Origin: Bacteroidales bacterium UBA6117
Lineage (GTDB): Bacteria > Bacteroidota > Bacteroidia > Bacteroidales > VadinHA17
Reading direction: 5' to 3'
Assembly (NCBI GenBank): GCA_002428385.1
Contig: DIWB01000030.1
Location: 1 to 64,000, forward strand
DNA length: 64,000 nucleotides
In this document: piece by piece, positions 32,996 through 42,322 of the stretch
Position numbering within the stretch: the stretch's first letter is position 1
Layout: every line of letters starts with the position of its first letter
Program-made: the position numbers and the translations under genes
The notes under the pieces: generated by a model
Told to the model about the DNA's origin: nothing
Seen by the model: the letters and a program-made list of their open reading frames with translations, nothing else
Database searches by the model: none

Positions 32996-34617
32996 GATTT
33001 CTGTTCGTTGCCAAGATTCTGTGATGTTTCGGCTTTCCTTCGCTTTGAGGCGGTCTGGATGCATTCCCTTGCAGAAATTATCACAGAGACACCCTGATAT
33101 TCGAATTCTTCCTGCATGACTCCCACATTTTCTGCGTGATTCTTCTTGAGCGGCACTATTGTCCTGATGTGTTCAGGGTCGACGCCCAGTCCTTCACAGA
33201 TCTTTTCCAGCCGTCCGGTGGCATGTGATTTCTGTCCGCCGGTCATTGCCGTTGCTGAGTTATCCGAGATAATTACCGTGATCGGGGAGTTTTTCATCAC
33301 TGCATCAAGAAGTCCTGTCATGCCCGAATGGGTGAAGGTTGAATCGCCTATCACTGCAACAGAGGGCCTTAATCCCCCGTCAGCCGCCCCTACAGCCATT
33401 GTAACGGATGCTCCCATGTCGACACAGGAATTTATAATGCTGTACGGAGGCAGGGTAGCCAGAGTATAACAACCGATGTCCGAGAACACTCCTTTAGCGC
33501 CCGACGGCTTCAGCGCGTCGATAACAGCAAGAAAAGTGTCAGAATGTCCGCATCCCTTGCAGAATGACGGCGGCCGGTTTTTTACCACATCGGGGACTTT
33601 GAACAAGGGCTCCGACTTGATCCCCAGGGCTTTGGCCACATTCGACGGATTCAGTTCACCTTCCCTCGGTATTGCCCCGTCGAGCCTTCCGTTGATCGTC
33701 AGGCTGTTATCGAGCAAGCCCCTCAGACTCTCCTCAATGATCGGATATCCTTCCTCGAGAACAAGGACCTCCTCACATCTGTTTGTCAGATCACTGATTA
33801 TATCCTTCGGAAACGGGTAGGTGGTGATTTTCAGAACAGGAAAGCCGGGACCCTTTTCCGGAAAGTTCTCCATAAGATAATTGTATGCTATACCGCATGC
33901 GATTACGCCCAGTCTTCTGTTCTTTCCATCTTTGAATACGTTGTATTTTGTAAGCCGGTTATCATACTTCAGGGATTCGTAGGTGGCCAGCAGTGTATGG
34001 TATTTCTTCCTTGCTATGGCAGGAAGAAGTACAAACTGGCGGGGATCTGAAGGAAGCTGAAATGACTTCTGAGGGATTGTCGTTTTCCTCTTCACTGCCG
34101 AACGCGAATGGGCAAGACGTGTTGTTATCCTGAACAGGACGGGGATCCTGAATTTCTCAGACAGGTCAAATGCATCGGTTACCATATCGTAGGCTTCCTG
34201 CTGGTTTGAAGGCTCGAAAACCGGCACAAAGGCGAACTTTCCGTAGAATCGTGAATCCTGCTCATTCTGCGATGAATGCATCGATGGATCGTCGGCTGAC
34301 ACAACCACGAGTCCGCCGTTAATCCCGGTCACAGATGAATTGATAAAAGGGTCGGCAGCCACATTGAGACCAACATGCTTCATGGCCACCATGGCTCTTC
34401 TTCCCGTATACGACATTCCCAAAGCTGCCTCCATGGCAGTCTTCTCATTGGCCGACCATTCTCGGTGTATGCCCCTTTCATCCGCCTCCTCCGACGACTG
34501 TATGTATTCCATTATTTCAGTCGAGGGGGTTCCGGGGTAAGCGTACATGCCGCTAAGGCCGGCATCAATTGCTCCAAGTGCAATTGCCTCGTCACCCAGT
34601 AATAATTGTTTCTGCAT
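32992..34617 (-). CDS. iorA: Indolepyruvate:ferredoxin oxidoreductase alpha subunit without C-terminal ferredoxin domain
   Basis: This 541-residue thiamine-diphosphate enzyme has the PFOR alpha-type domain first (GMYAYPGTPSTEIMEY), and the TPP-binding domain from about residue 350: GCYTLATLPPY, then GDSTFTHSGMTG and the asparagine in SDNSATAMTGGQ. Many archaeal IorA proteins continue with two [4Fe-4S] ferredoxin motifs; here the protein stops soon after IISARECIQT, with no cysteine motif. The electron-accepting ferredoxin must therefore be separate. The gene is transcribed leftward with iorB. Confidence 0.9.
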   Translation of the reverse strand: MQKQLLLGDEAIALGAIDAGLSGMYAYPGTPSTEIMEYIQSSEEADERGIHREWSANEKTAMEAALGMSYTGRRAMVAMKHVGLNVAADPFINSSVTGINGGLVVVSADDPSMHSSQNEQDSRFYGKFAFVPVFEPSNQQEAYDMVTDAFDLSEKFRIPVLFRITTRLAHSRSAVKRKTTIPQKSFQLPSDPRQFVLLPAIARKKYHTLLATYESLKYDNRLTKYNVFKDGKNRRLGVIACGIAYNYLMENFPEKGPGFPVLKITTYPFPKDIISDLTNRCEEVLVLEEGYPIIEESLRGLLDNSLTINGRLDGAIPREGELNPSNVAKALGIKSEPLFKVPDVVKNRPPSFCKGCGHSDTFLAVIDALKPSGAKGVFSDIGCYTLATLPPYSIINSCVDMGASVTMAVGAADGGLRPSVAVIGDSTFTHSGMTGLLDAVMKNSPITVIISDNSATAMTGGQKSHATGRLEKICEGLGVDPEHIRTIVPLKKNHAENVGVMQEEFEYQGVSVIISARECIQTASKRRKAETSQNLGNEQKS

Positions 34618-34662
34618 AATCTATTTTCTGTTGATCCGATCGAATCTTAAATCCAACGGTTA

Positions 34663-34693
34663 CAAAAATACCTGAATAAGTTCAAAAATGAAA
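34663..34693 (-). promoter_or_regulatory. Putative promoter of the iorAB operon
   Basis: On the minus strand TATTTTTG (34663-34670) matches TAnnTTTG exactly and TTTC (34690-34693) lies 19 bases upstream. A transcript would start near 34656, about 40 bases before the iorA start codon. Confidence 0.45.
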
Positions 34694-34793
34694 TTTAGTT
34701 AAAAATAACCTAAAAGCTTTTAACGTTCCGTCCAATAATGTTTATTTTGCAGGCAATGATTATCAGACTCAGAAATTAATAAGAAATCAGGAA

Positions 34794-35495
34794 TTGAAAC
34801 GGTTTCTCCAGATAGTATTTTTTCTTGTGCTTCCGCTGTGCCTGCTGAAAGGTCAGACCCGGGAAACAGAAAGGTTTTTCCAGGTTAGCGGAATAATTTC
34901 TGACGAGGAAAACAATCCGATGGCAAACGTGGGCGTCGTTTCATTAAAGCTCAAGAGGGGTACCATCAGCGAGAAAACAGGGATTTACAGCATCACAAGC
35001 ACGCCCGGCGACACAATATTTTTCAGGGCGCTTGGTTTTAAAAGGAAACTGGTGATACTGCCAAACGATTTTATGGGACGCAATTACAATCTGGACGTTA
35101 AGCTGAGTCTGGATACAATACCGATCGACAATGTAGTGGTGATCCCATGGAAAAGTTACAGCGAATTCATCAGGGACATGTCAACACCATCGCCGCTGGG
35201 CCCCGAAATTGAAAATATGAACAGGAACATTGCCTCAATTGAGGAAGCAATGTCAACGACCGTGGATGTAAAAATCACACCGGAGGCCGGATACCGCTAT
35301 GCCATGCAGCAAAATTTCAGGAATAATATAACAAGGGGACAGTATCCCATAAACAACCTCCTGAATCCCTTTGCCTGGGCGAAATTTGTCAATGGATTGC
35401 AAAACGGACTGTTCAAGAATCAGGACAACTCTGACAGACCATCGAAGGTTAAGGTTAAAAAACCCAGGAAGAAGAAAAAAAGTGAGCAGAAATAA
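34794..35495 (+). CDS. CarboxypepD_reg-like secreted protein
   Basis: This 233-residue protein begins at a TTG codon directly before a good signal peptide (MKRFLQIVFFLVLPLCLLKGQ). Residues about 28-110 form a carboxypeptidase-D regulatory-like beta-sandwich (VSGIISDEENNPMANVGVVSLK, then SEKTGIYSITS), a domain also found at the N-terminus of TonB-dependent receptors. The C-terminal half ends in a very basic tail (KVKVKKPRKKKKSEQK). There is no in-frame ATG nearby upstream, which supports TTG. It overlaps the TonB-like gene, suggesting a common cell-envelope role. Confidence 0.75.
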   Translation: MKRFLQIVFFLVLPLCLLKGQTRETERFFQVSGIISDEENNPMANVGVVSLKLKRGTISEKTGIYSITSTPGDTIFFRALGFKRKLVILPNDFMGRNYNLDVKLSLDTIPIDNVVVIPWKSYSEFIRDMSTPSPLGPEIENMNRNIASIEEAMSTTVDVKITPEAGYRYAMQQNFRNNITRGQYPINNLLNPFAWAKFVNGLQNGLFKNQDNSDRPSKVKVKKPRKKKKSEQK

Positions 35496-36246
35496 CGGCA
35501 GATTAGTGGGAATACTCGGAACCGTTATCATCCATCTGACGGCGGGTATAATTTTCATGTCCTACCAGCTGGGCTCAATGAAAACCAGGGAAAAGGAAAT
35601 CGAAAAGTTTGAGATTGAATTTGCCGCAGTTGAGGAAAGAATGGAGATGCCCCCTGCAATACCTGCTGAAAATCTCTCAGCCGTTACAGTTGAAAACATT
35701 TTGCGCAACGATCCCGAGATGCTTAACATTGCCCGTAACCTGGCAGCCAGAGGCGAGGAAAAAATCGACCCGCAGGAATATATCGATCAGGTAAAGAACG
35801 AACTGATTGAGAGCGGGAAACTCGGGACTGACAATTTTATTGATTCCAGGGGGACAGGTTACCAGCAGACAAATGCAGAAGAGATTGCAGTTGACGACAA
35901 GGATAAGGCTGAGGAGAATGAGAAGGAAGCCAACAAATCACAAAAGATGGCTGCCAATTTTCAGGGACCGACGAGAATCTTTTATGAACTGACGGGAAGA
36001 AATCACATATACCTGCCGATACCTATCTATAAGTGTGAAGGGTCGGGGAAAGTGGTGCTGATTATCGATGTTAACCAGCGGGGATATGTCGAAAATGCTT
36101 CGATAATTCAGGCCCAGAGCACAGCCACGGACGAATGCCTGATCGAAACGGCTGTCGGAACAGCCCTGAGATCAAGATTTGAAAGCAATCTGGATGCCCC
36201 GAAAATCCAGAAGGGTACTCTTACTTATATATTTGTTGCCCAATAA
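35482..36246 (+). CDS. TonB-like energy-transducer-type protein
   Basis: This 254-residue protein has one N-terminal membrane helix (GRLVGILGTVIIHLTAGIIF), an acidic helical linker with EENEKEANKSQK, and a C-terminal TonB-like domain ending GTLTYIFVAQ, with KVVLIIDVNQRGYV as a strand pair. The start chosen is a GTG at 35482, 14 bases before the end of the preceding gene, because it places the membrane helix near the N-terminus; a longer frame from 35371 would read deep through the preceding gene. TonB-like proteins transmit proton-motive force to outer-membrane receptors, but no ExbBD or receptor gene is nearby. Confidence 0.7.
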   Translation: MSRNNGRLVGILGTVIIHLTAGIIFMSYQLGSMKTREKEIEKFEIEFAAVEERMEMPPAIPAENLSAVTVENILRNDPEMLNIARNLAARGEEKIDPQEYIDQVKNELIESGKLGTDNFIDSRGTGYQQTNAEEIAVDDKDKAEENEKEANKSQKMAANFQGPTRIFYELTGRNHIYLPIPIYKCEGSGKVVLIIDVNQRGYVENASIIQAQSTATDECLIETAVGTALRSRFESNLDAPKIQKGTLTYIFVAQ

Positions 36247-36286
36247 TCCGATATCCGCTTAATCAAGCCGGATCACTTATTTAATT

Positions 36287-37012
36287 TCAGCCAAAGAGCG
36301 TGTTATTCTGCCGGGGGTAAGGCCTTATCACCTCCGGAGTGTTACGGTCGGCTGACTTATTGCTGATCAGATTGCTGATTGTCCAGGCTTTGAGTAATTC
36401 CGTGGGACAGGGTTTCAGGAGTGAAAAGGCTTCATCCGGAGATGTATCCGAACTTATCCATCTTTTTTCAGCGTCGCGGTCGAGAATCACAGGCATCCGT
36501 TTCTTCGAGTTGTGAATAACGGCGAGCAGATCATTTGCATCGGTGGTCACTATGGAAAAGGTATCAAGAACCTCCCCTGTTGAGGTATTGGTCCATCGGT
36601 CGTACAAACCTGCCAGCGAAAATATCTCCTCGCCGGTGTGGCGGATGTACCATGGAATTTTTTCGTTAACTGCATGCTGCCATTCGAAGAATCCTTTAAC
36701 CGGGATTATGCAGCGGCCCGATCTGAACGATCCGGAGAATGAAAGCTTTGAAGATACGGTCTCAGCCCTGGCATTGAATGTCTTGTATCTTATTTCATTT
36801 GCATCCTCAGGATTTTTTGTCCACGACGGGATCAGTCCCCATTTAAGAAGCCGGGCACGCTCGGGATCATCGAGGCAGATAGCCGGGAGCTCCGGCAGGC
36901 TGAAAGCATGATAATAATAGCTGGGCTGATACCTGTCGCGGTCGGGAAAAGAAACCCCGTACCTGCCTTCAAGTTCATCCTTTACAAGGTTTACATTGAC
37001 TGTAAAGCACAT
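36287..37012 (-). CDS. SRAP (YedK/HMCES-type) protein
   Basis: This 241-residue protein has the invariant cysteine at position 2 (MCFTVN) that forms a thiazolidine link to abasic sites in single-stranded DNA. Other family motifs are present: WGLIPSW, the FNARAET segment, and the GFFEW segment containing the catalytic glutamate; a histidine near KRMPVI completes the site. The protein shields abasic sites at replication forks. It is followed three bases upstream by the serine hydrolase gene on the same strand, without obvious functional link. Confidence 0.93.
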   Translation of the reverse strand: MCFTVNVNLVKDELEGRYGVSFPDRDRYQPSYYYHAFSLPELPAICLDDPERARLLKWGLIPSWTKNPEDANEIRYKTFNARAETVSSKLSFSGSFRSGRCIIPVKGFFEWQHAVNEKIPWYIRHTGEEIFSLAGLYDRWTNTSTGEVLDTFSIVTTDANDLLAVIHNSKKRMPVILDRDAEKRWISSDTSPDEAFSLLKPCPTELLKAWTISNLISNKSADRNTPEVIRPYPRQNNTLFG

Positions 37013-37015
37013 TCT

Positions 37016-38332
37016 CTAGTTAATTCCTGTCAGCTCAAATCGTATGGGAACCGGAAGTGTATTGTCGAACAGGTTGTATTCCGGCCATTCATCAATCTTT
37101 GAAACCACTCCCTCCATCATTCTGTTTATATAGGAATGGATTCCCGGACCGTTCCAGGCGCTTGTATTAAGAAGCACTATCCATGACAGTCCGTCGGGCT
37201 GTCGCTTAATCATGGCCGCAGTTCCCGCAAAGGAGCCGGTGCGGATCCAGGTACCGTTTTCGTAGGTGGTCTTCCATCCGATCGGCGAGAATTGGTTGTT
37301 CACGTTGGTCATCAGGTTTATACTGCCATCGGAAAGAATATCATCATTATAATCAAATCCGTCAACTGCAAGTACCAGTCTCATGAGGTCGGGCGCCGTG
37401 GCAAGCCAGTAACCGGCAGCGCCAAGAGTCTCAACATCGTTCCCTCCGTAGCGGACAGGAACCAGCTCGCCTGTACCGTATACCGAAGGCCGCATCGGCA
37501 TGCCTGCTGGTTCATAATAGGTAACCTCAAACGGAGCTTTCTGATCAGGAAGGTTTTTGGCGGGGACTATGTCGTAAATCCCCAGCGGTTCGAATATTGC
37601 CGTTCTGCAGTATTCCTCGTACGGCAATCCCGATGCCTTTTCAATCACCAATCCAAGAATGCTGTATCCGAGATTTGAGTAAGAACGGCCCGTGCCCGGA
37701 GCAAAATGAAGTTTCTTTGAAAGGGCAAACCGGACAATGGTCCGGGTATCAACCGGAAGTTCACATTTCATCTGACTGGCCACCTGTTGAGGCATGAACA
37801 TCTGATCGCCGTAACGCTGCGACCACCCTCCCTCGTGCGACAACAGATGGGCAATGGTTATGTTATAGACTCTTTTGTCTTTGGGATCACAGTAGCATGA
37901 ATCATTAAGAACACCCTCCGGACCGAAAACCCTGTCGTCGAGTGAAAGTTTTCCTTCCTCCCTCAGTTTCATAATCGCCACACCGGTTACCAGCTTCGAT
38001 ACACTTGCTATCCGGAATTTACTGTAAGGTTGTGTCTCGATCCCGGCCGCTGTATCAGCATATCCAAATCCCCTTGCATACAAAAGCTTTCCATCCCTTG
38101 CGATTGCCACTGATGCCCCCTGGATGGACCATTTCCTCATGAACGAATTGATGACAGGGATACAGCCATCAAACTCCGAAACCGACGAATCATTATTTGT
38201 GAGCCTCACATAGGCAGGGGCCAGCCTGTCGGCGGGATTACCAGGATTCTCCACTGCAGTGGGGTTGTAGCGAGCCACCAGTGATAAAAACACAATAAGA
38301 AAGATTTTCTTCAAAATGGTCAAGAATTTCAC
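37016..38332 (-). CDS. Class C beta-lactamase-like serine hydrolase
   Basis: This 438-residue secreted protein has an N-terminal hydrophobic signal segment (residues about 8-22). The nucleophile motif SVSK (S110 to K113) and the tyrosine motif YSN (YSNLGYSI) place it in the serine beta-lactamase/D-alanyl carboxypeptidase fold (PF00144). The third motif is not a clean KTG. Members include esterases, peptidases and carboxypeptidases, and true lactamase activity is not implied. It ends three bases from the SRAP gene. Confidence 0.85.
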   Translation of the reverse strand: MKFLTILKKIFLIVFLSLVARYNPTAVENPGNPADRLAPAYVRLTNNDSSVSEFDGCIPVINSFMRKWSIQGASVAIARDGKLLYARGFGYADTAAGIETQPYSKFRIASVSKLVTGVAIMKLREEGKLSLDDRVFGPEGVLNDSCYCDPKDKRVYNITIAHLLSHEGGWSQRYGDQMFMPQQVASQMKCELPVDTRTIVRFALSKKLHFAPGTGRSYSNLGYSILGLVIEKASGLPYEEYCRTAIFEPLGIYDIVPAKNLPDQKAPFEVTYYEPAGMPMRPSVYGTGELVPVRYGGNDVETLGAAGYWLATAPDLMRLVLAVDGFDYNDDILSDGSINLMTNVNNQFSPIGWKTTYENGTWIRTGSFAGTAAMIKRQPDGLSWIVLLNTSAWNGPGIHSYINRMMEGVVSKIDEWPEYNLFDNTLPVPIRFELTGIN

Positions 38333-38481
38333 TTTTGGGGGATAAAAATATAATTATTATTAACAGAATTCAATAAGGACATTAAACTTTCATAAAAATT
38401 AACTTATGGATTTTGCTAATATTGTTTTTTTGTATTGAATTTTTTTTTACACCGAATGGGCAAAAAGCTAACTTTGCGATT

Positions 38482-39921
38482 ATGTTTTTAACCCGCTGTA
38501 GCATAATTGTCGTTACGCTGATCCTCGCTAATCTGATCTTTTCACTGCAAAGATTATCCGGACAGGAAATTACTATTCTTGACACTCTCGATTACATACC
38601 TATGGACACCGGGGGCGCGCTTGAATACAATCTCATGATCGCATCGTCAAAGGGGCTCCATACCGAAGTCAGAAGGCTGCTTTCAAAAGGAGCTGAAATA
38701 GATGCGGAAACTTACGAGGGAGCAACGCCTCTGATCTTTGCCGTCGCAAACAACAGGCTTTCTGCGGTGGAAGCATTGCTTGAATGGAATCCCAATGTTG
38801 ACAAGAAAACTGCCGGGCATGAGACTGCTCTGCTGATTGCAGTCAAAAACATGAACACTGAAATCGCCGAGACTCTCATCAGGGGCGGAGCAACTATTGA
38901 TCTGCCTGACAATCACGGCGCCACACCCCTGCATTACGCCGCAGTGAACGGGGATCTGCTGATGACTGACCTCCTTCTTTATTACGATGCCGACTGCAAC
39001 CTTAAGTCAGATGACGGAACAACCCCGCTTATGGCATCCATCCTGTCGGGCTATGCCGATGTTACCGATCTTCTATTTCAAAACGGCGCCAACCTGGAAG
39101 CAAGGGACCCGGAGGGCTTCACCCCGTTCCTTATTGCCGCCCAGAATGGCGATACAGCAATCATGAGCCTTCTTCTGAAGGAAGGTGTCGACCTGTATGA
39201 AAAGAACATCCATAATTACAATGCACTGGCTCTGGCTATCCAGTCAAACCATGTTCCTGCTGCTGAGCTTCTTCTTAAAAAAGGAGATCTCTGGAACGAC
39301 CAGGAAAAAGGAGGAGTCAATCCCTATACGGTTGCATCAGCTTTCGGCAGAAAGGATATCACTATGCTTCTTGAAAAAAACAATGTCAAGGGCAACCCGG
39401 GATTAAGAATTGATCTGATCTCATTATCGGCCAATACAAGGGTGAACAACAGGGATATTTTGGCTGGTCTGATGCTGTCATTCAAGGAGCCGCTCCTCAA
39501 TGCCGGATTCATGGCCGGATTTGACACTAAACCATTCAGGACAAGAGTCATGAAGGAAGCCGGCGACAATGAGTATTACCAGTATCTCGATAAAAGTTCC
39601 CTTGCTTACGCGGGACTGTTCAAGGACTTCACACTTCTGGAGAGATCTTCGGGATTTACGATTATGGCTTCTGCTTCTATTTCGGCCGGATACAACTTTG
39701 GCCCCGCTTTCAATGGGACGGTAGCCAGGCCCGAAAGTAAGGCGAGAATAATGCCGGCGGCAGGAATAAAATTCGAAAGGTCAAATCTGGCTGTGAGTGC
39801 AGGCATTGAATATCTGAAAACCGAATTTTATAAAATAGGTCCACTCTGGGGAAGACTGAGCTTCACTTACAGCTACAGACTGAGCCGGGTAAGAAAACAC
39901 GAAAAGACAATAGAATGGTAG
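38482..39921 (+). CDS. Secreted ankyrin-repeat protein with C-terminal barrel-like domain
   Basis: This 479-residue protein has a signal peptide (about residues 1-28). Residues about 50-305 comprise roughly eight ankyrin repeats (GATPLIFAVANNRLSAVEALL, GATPLHYAAVNGDLLMTDLLL, GTTPLMASILSGYADVTDLL and others). The final 165 residues are different: alternating hydrophobic strands such as LAGLMLSFKEPLLNAGFMAG and LWGRLSFTYSYRLS, compatible with an outer-membrane beta barrel or sheet. The combination suggests a repeat scaffold held at the outer membrane. The start 38482 was chosen for its signal peptide; a TAACTTTG box lies seven bases before it. The next gene overlaps its end. Confidence 0.75.
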   Translation: MFLTRCSIIVVTLILANLIFSLQRLSGQEITILDTLDYIPMDTGGALEYNLMIASSKGLHTEVRRLLSKGAEIDAETYEGATPLIFAVANNRLSAVEALLEWNPNVDKKTAGHETALLIAVKNMNTEIAETLIRGGATIDLPDNHGATPLHYAAVNGDLLMTDLLLYYDADCNLKSDDGTTPLMASILSGYADVTDLLFQNGANLEARDPEGFTPFLIAAQNGDTAIMSLLLKEGVDLYEKNIHNYNALALAIQSNHVPAAELLLKKGDLWNDQEKGGVNPYTVASAFGRKDITMLLEKNNVKGNPGLRIDLISLSANTRVNNRDILAGLMLSFKEPLLNAGFMAGFDTKPFRTRVMKEAGDNEYYQYLDKSSLAYAGLFKDFTLLERSSGFTIMASASISAGYNFGPAFNGTVARPESKARIMPAAGIKFERSNLAVSAGIEYLKTEFYKIGPLWGRLSFTYSYRLSRVRKHEKTIEW

Positions 39922-40346
39922 CGAAAATCATGAAACCCGGCTTAAGGATATTTCTTTTCCTTTTTCTCGCCGCTGCCTTCTCATGCGAGGAACAGGGATG
40001 GATCGCCGATTGCGGTGATTGCACTCAGGATGAACCTGCAACCGACTATCTGCTTATCAAATTCACGGTTAATAACCCTGCGGCTACCATTAATGTCTAT
40101 GAAGGCGAACTGGAGGACGGAGTGCTGCTAAGCTCGGGAAATCCCCCCTCCGACATATACAGGATAGATGTAAGGCTGAACAAGAAATACACCGTGACCG
40201 CCAGATATGAGATAGGTGGCAAAACATATACAGCAGTCGATGCAGCTATTCCCAGAACAAAATTCACCGAGACGCAGTGCCAGGATCCATGCTGGTACGT
40301 TTACGACAACGAGCTCGACCTCCGGTTAAAGTACAAAGCAGATTAA
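39915..40346 (+). CDS. Small lipoprotein, function unknown
   Basis: This 143-residue protein overlaps the end of the ankyrin gene by seven bases. A lipobox (FLAAAFSC) places the lipidated cysteine near residue 24; the alternative ATG at 39930 would give a shorter but equally valid signal peptide. The mature part contains several cysteines (CGDCTQ, TQCQDPCW) and a beta-rich middle. The overlap and the envelope location suggest it works with the ankyrin-barrel protein. I do not recognise the family. Confidence 0.65.
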   Translation: MVAKIMKPGLRIFLFLFLAAAFSCEEQGWIADCGDCTQDEPATDYLLIKFTVNNPAATINVYEGELEDGVLLSSGNPPSDIYRIDVRLNKKYTVTARYEIGGKTYTAVDAAIPRTKFTETQCQDPCWYVYDNELDLRLKYKAD

Positions 40347-40360
40347 CCTGTTTATCCTGC

Positions 40361-41326
40361 TCAGGCGGTGCCTTTGTAGCTGAACAGGGGAGCTCCTGAG
40401 GCAGCTTTTACCTTAATGGCATCTATTTCGGATTTTCTGAGAGGTTTGATATCGTGCCTCATTCCGAGTGCAATTTTGAACAATTCTGCTTCGCCAGGAG
40501 GAACTGCAGCCGTTATCGGATGACTGAGGGTGAATCTTAATCCCATTTTTATATCTTCAGGCGTTACAAGAGGTTCGTACCAGCACTTCGGATATCTGGT
40601 CCTTTCTGCTCCCTCTGCCCATGGACCTTTTGCCATTGCCTTCAGGGCAAGGATTCCCATTTTCTTCTCCCGGGCGCGGGCCAGTACCTGGGGACCGAAA
40701 TTCCCTGAATTCCATGTTGCATAGTTGAATGGGAAAAGGATGCTGTCAAAGTCGAAGCGGTCCATCAGGGCCATCGCGGCTTCAACGGAGTGAGCTGAAA
40801 ATCCGATGTATTTTATCTTGCCTTCCTTCCTTGCCTCCAGGAAAGTTTCCATGGCACCTCCCGGGCCCAGCAGGGTATCAACATCTTCAAGTGAGGTGAC
40901 AGCATGATGCTGATAGAGATCAAAATGGTCAGTCCGCATATTCTTAAGTGACTGTTCCAGTTCGGCACGGGCTTCGGCTTTTTTCCGCTTGCCTGTCTTG
41001 CAGGCAAGGAATACATCCTTTCTGTAAGGCTCAAGCGCTGGTCCTAGCATTTGCTCTGCATTTCCGTATGACGGGGCTACATCAAAATAGTTTATCCCGG
41101 CTTCGATTGCCTGACGTACAAGTGCTGATGACTCTTCAGTTGTGGCGTTCATAACCACTATGCCTCCAAAACCAATAATGGATAGCATTTCGCCGGTCCT
41201 TCCAAGAGCTCTTTTTTCGATACCTCCGGGTGCACTTTTTCTCGCTATCCCGCTAAGGTCAGCAGGAAAAAGACTTATAACGGGCGCAGCCAGTGAGGCA
41301 GTCCTGATGAAATCGCGTCGCTTCAT
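40361..41326 (-). CDS. Tat-exported aldo/keto reductase
   Basis: This 321-residue protein has a Tat-type leader (MKRRDFIRTASLAAP). The AKR fold motifs follow: AGINYFDVAPSYGNAEQMLG with the Asp-Tyr pair, the catalytic lysine in FLACKTGKR, and the histidine in DLYQHHAV. Asn and Gln residues for cofactor binding occur later. Exported aldo/keto reductases are frequent in Bacteroidota and their substrates are unknown. It is a single gene, with truA further along the same strand. Confidence 0.88.
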   Translation of the reverse strand: MKRRDFIRTASLAAPVISLFPADLSGIARKSAPGGIEKRALGRTGEMLSIIGFGGIVVMNATTEESSALVRQAIEAGINYFDVAPSYGNAEQMLGPALEPYRKDVFLACKTGKRKKAEARAELEQSLKNMRTDHFDLYQHHAVTSLEDVDTLLGPGGAMETFLEARKEGKIKYIGFSAHSVEAAMALMDRFDFDSILFPFNYATWNSGNFGPQVLARAREKKMGILALKAMAKGPWAEGAERTRYPKCWYEPLVTPEDIKMGLRFTLSHPITAAVPPGEAELFKIALGMRHDIKPLRKSEIDAIKVKAASGAPLFSYKGTA

Positions 41327-41405
41327 AGTAGTATCTTTTTTAAAAGGTATAAACTTAAAAGTTACGAAATTGTTCCCAACTATCCAAAAAAAGTTGCCTC
41401 ACCAG

Positions 41406-42182
41406 TCATAAACTGATAACCGGTCTGGCTGTGAAATTTATCTTCTCATCCCGGTAATATACCTTTTCAAGGAAGAGGCCGCTTGGCGGAGCTGTAAGTT
41501 TGGCCGGTACATCAGACCTGTTCCTGAAAAATCCGGGAATGTCAGCCGGATCAAGCTTGCCGCGACCGGCTTCAATGACCACTCCTGTCATCCTGCGAAC
41601 CTGCTTCCACAGAAAATGCGATCCGATCACATGGAACAGCAGCATATCACCGTAATCATACACTTCGGAGTGCATTATCTCAACCTTCGTTGATCTTTGC
41701 TCCTGGTCCTCATCAGTGAATGACTTATAGTTTTTAAGACCCGGAAAATGCTTAGCCGCTTCATTCATGCGGTTAATATCAAGCTGATCCTTGATCCACC
41801 AGACATATTTTTTACCAAAAGAAGTTCTGCGACGGCTGATCTGGTAAAAATAGCTGCGTGCCACCGCATCATGACGAGCATGAAAGCTGTCCTGCACCTT
41901 TTCAACATTGATAATGGATATATCATGCGGAAGCCTGTCATTTATTCCATAACGAATCCGCAGCGGAACCAGGTCGGATGATGCTTCGACGTGGGCAACC
42001 TGGCCAATGGCATGAACCCCGCTGTCGGTACGGCCGGCTCCGTATACATCTATTTCTTCAACTCCGAACAGATCCCTGCAGGCATCAATAATTTCTCCCT
42101 GTACCGATTTGCCTCCCTTTTGCATCTGCCACCCGGAATACCTTGTCCCGTCATATTCGATTGTAAGTTTGAATCTCGACAT
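41406..42182 (-). CDS. truA: tRNA pseudouridine synthase A
   Basis: This 258-residue protein has the TruA signature YGAGRTDSGVHAIGQVAH near residue 50, with the catalytic aspartate in RTDSGVH. Other motifs are YDGTRYSGWQMQ at the start, ARSYFYQI, and HFLWKQVRRMTGV near the end. It modifies uridines 38-40 in the anticodon arm of tRNAs. Length is normal for the family. Confidence 0.95.
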   Translation of the reverse strand: MSRFKLTIEYDGTRYSGWQMQKGGKSVQGEIIDACRDLFGVEEIDVYGAGRTDSGVHAIGQVAHVEASSDLVPLRIRYGINDRLPHDISIINVEKVQDSFHARHDAVARSYFYQISRRRTSFGKKYVWWIKDQLDINRMNEAAKHFPGLKNYKSFTDEDQEQRSTKVEIMHSEVYDYGDMLLFHVIGSHFLWKQVRRMTGVVIEAGRGKLDPADIPGFFRNRSDVPAKLTAPPSGLFLEKVYYRDEKINFTARPVISL

Positions 42183-42322
42183 GTAATTTAAATTTAAGGC
42201 GAAGATAAGATATAAAGTACTATAATGAACGTAATGCAGTTACGGAACCGCGACAAAGCAATCCGGTCAGCTATAATTCCTGCACTACAATTATTATCTT
42301 TAGCCGATAAAACAGCACCACC

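Noticed and set aside
36251..36272. Imperfect inverted repeat between the TonB-like and SRAP genes
   Set aside because: The stem is short and bulged and lacks a T-run, so it was not called a terminator.
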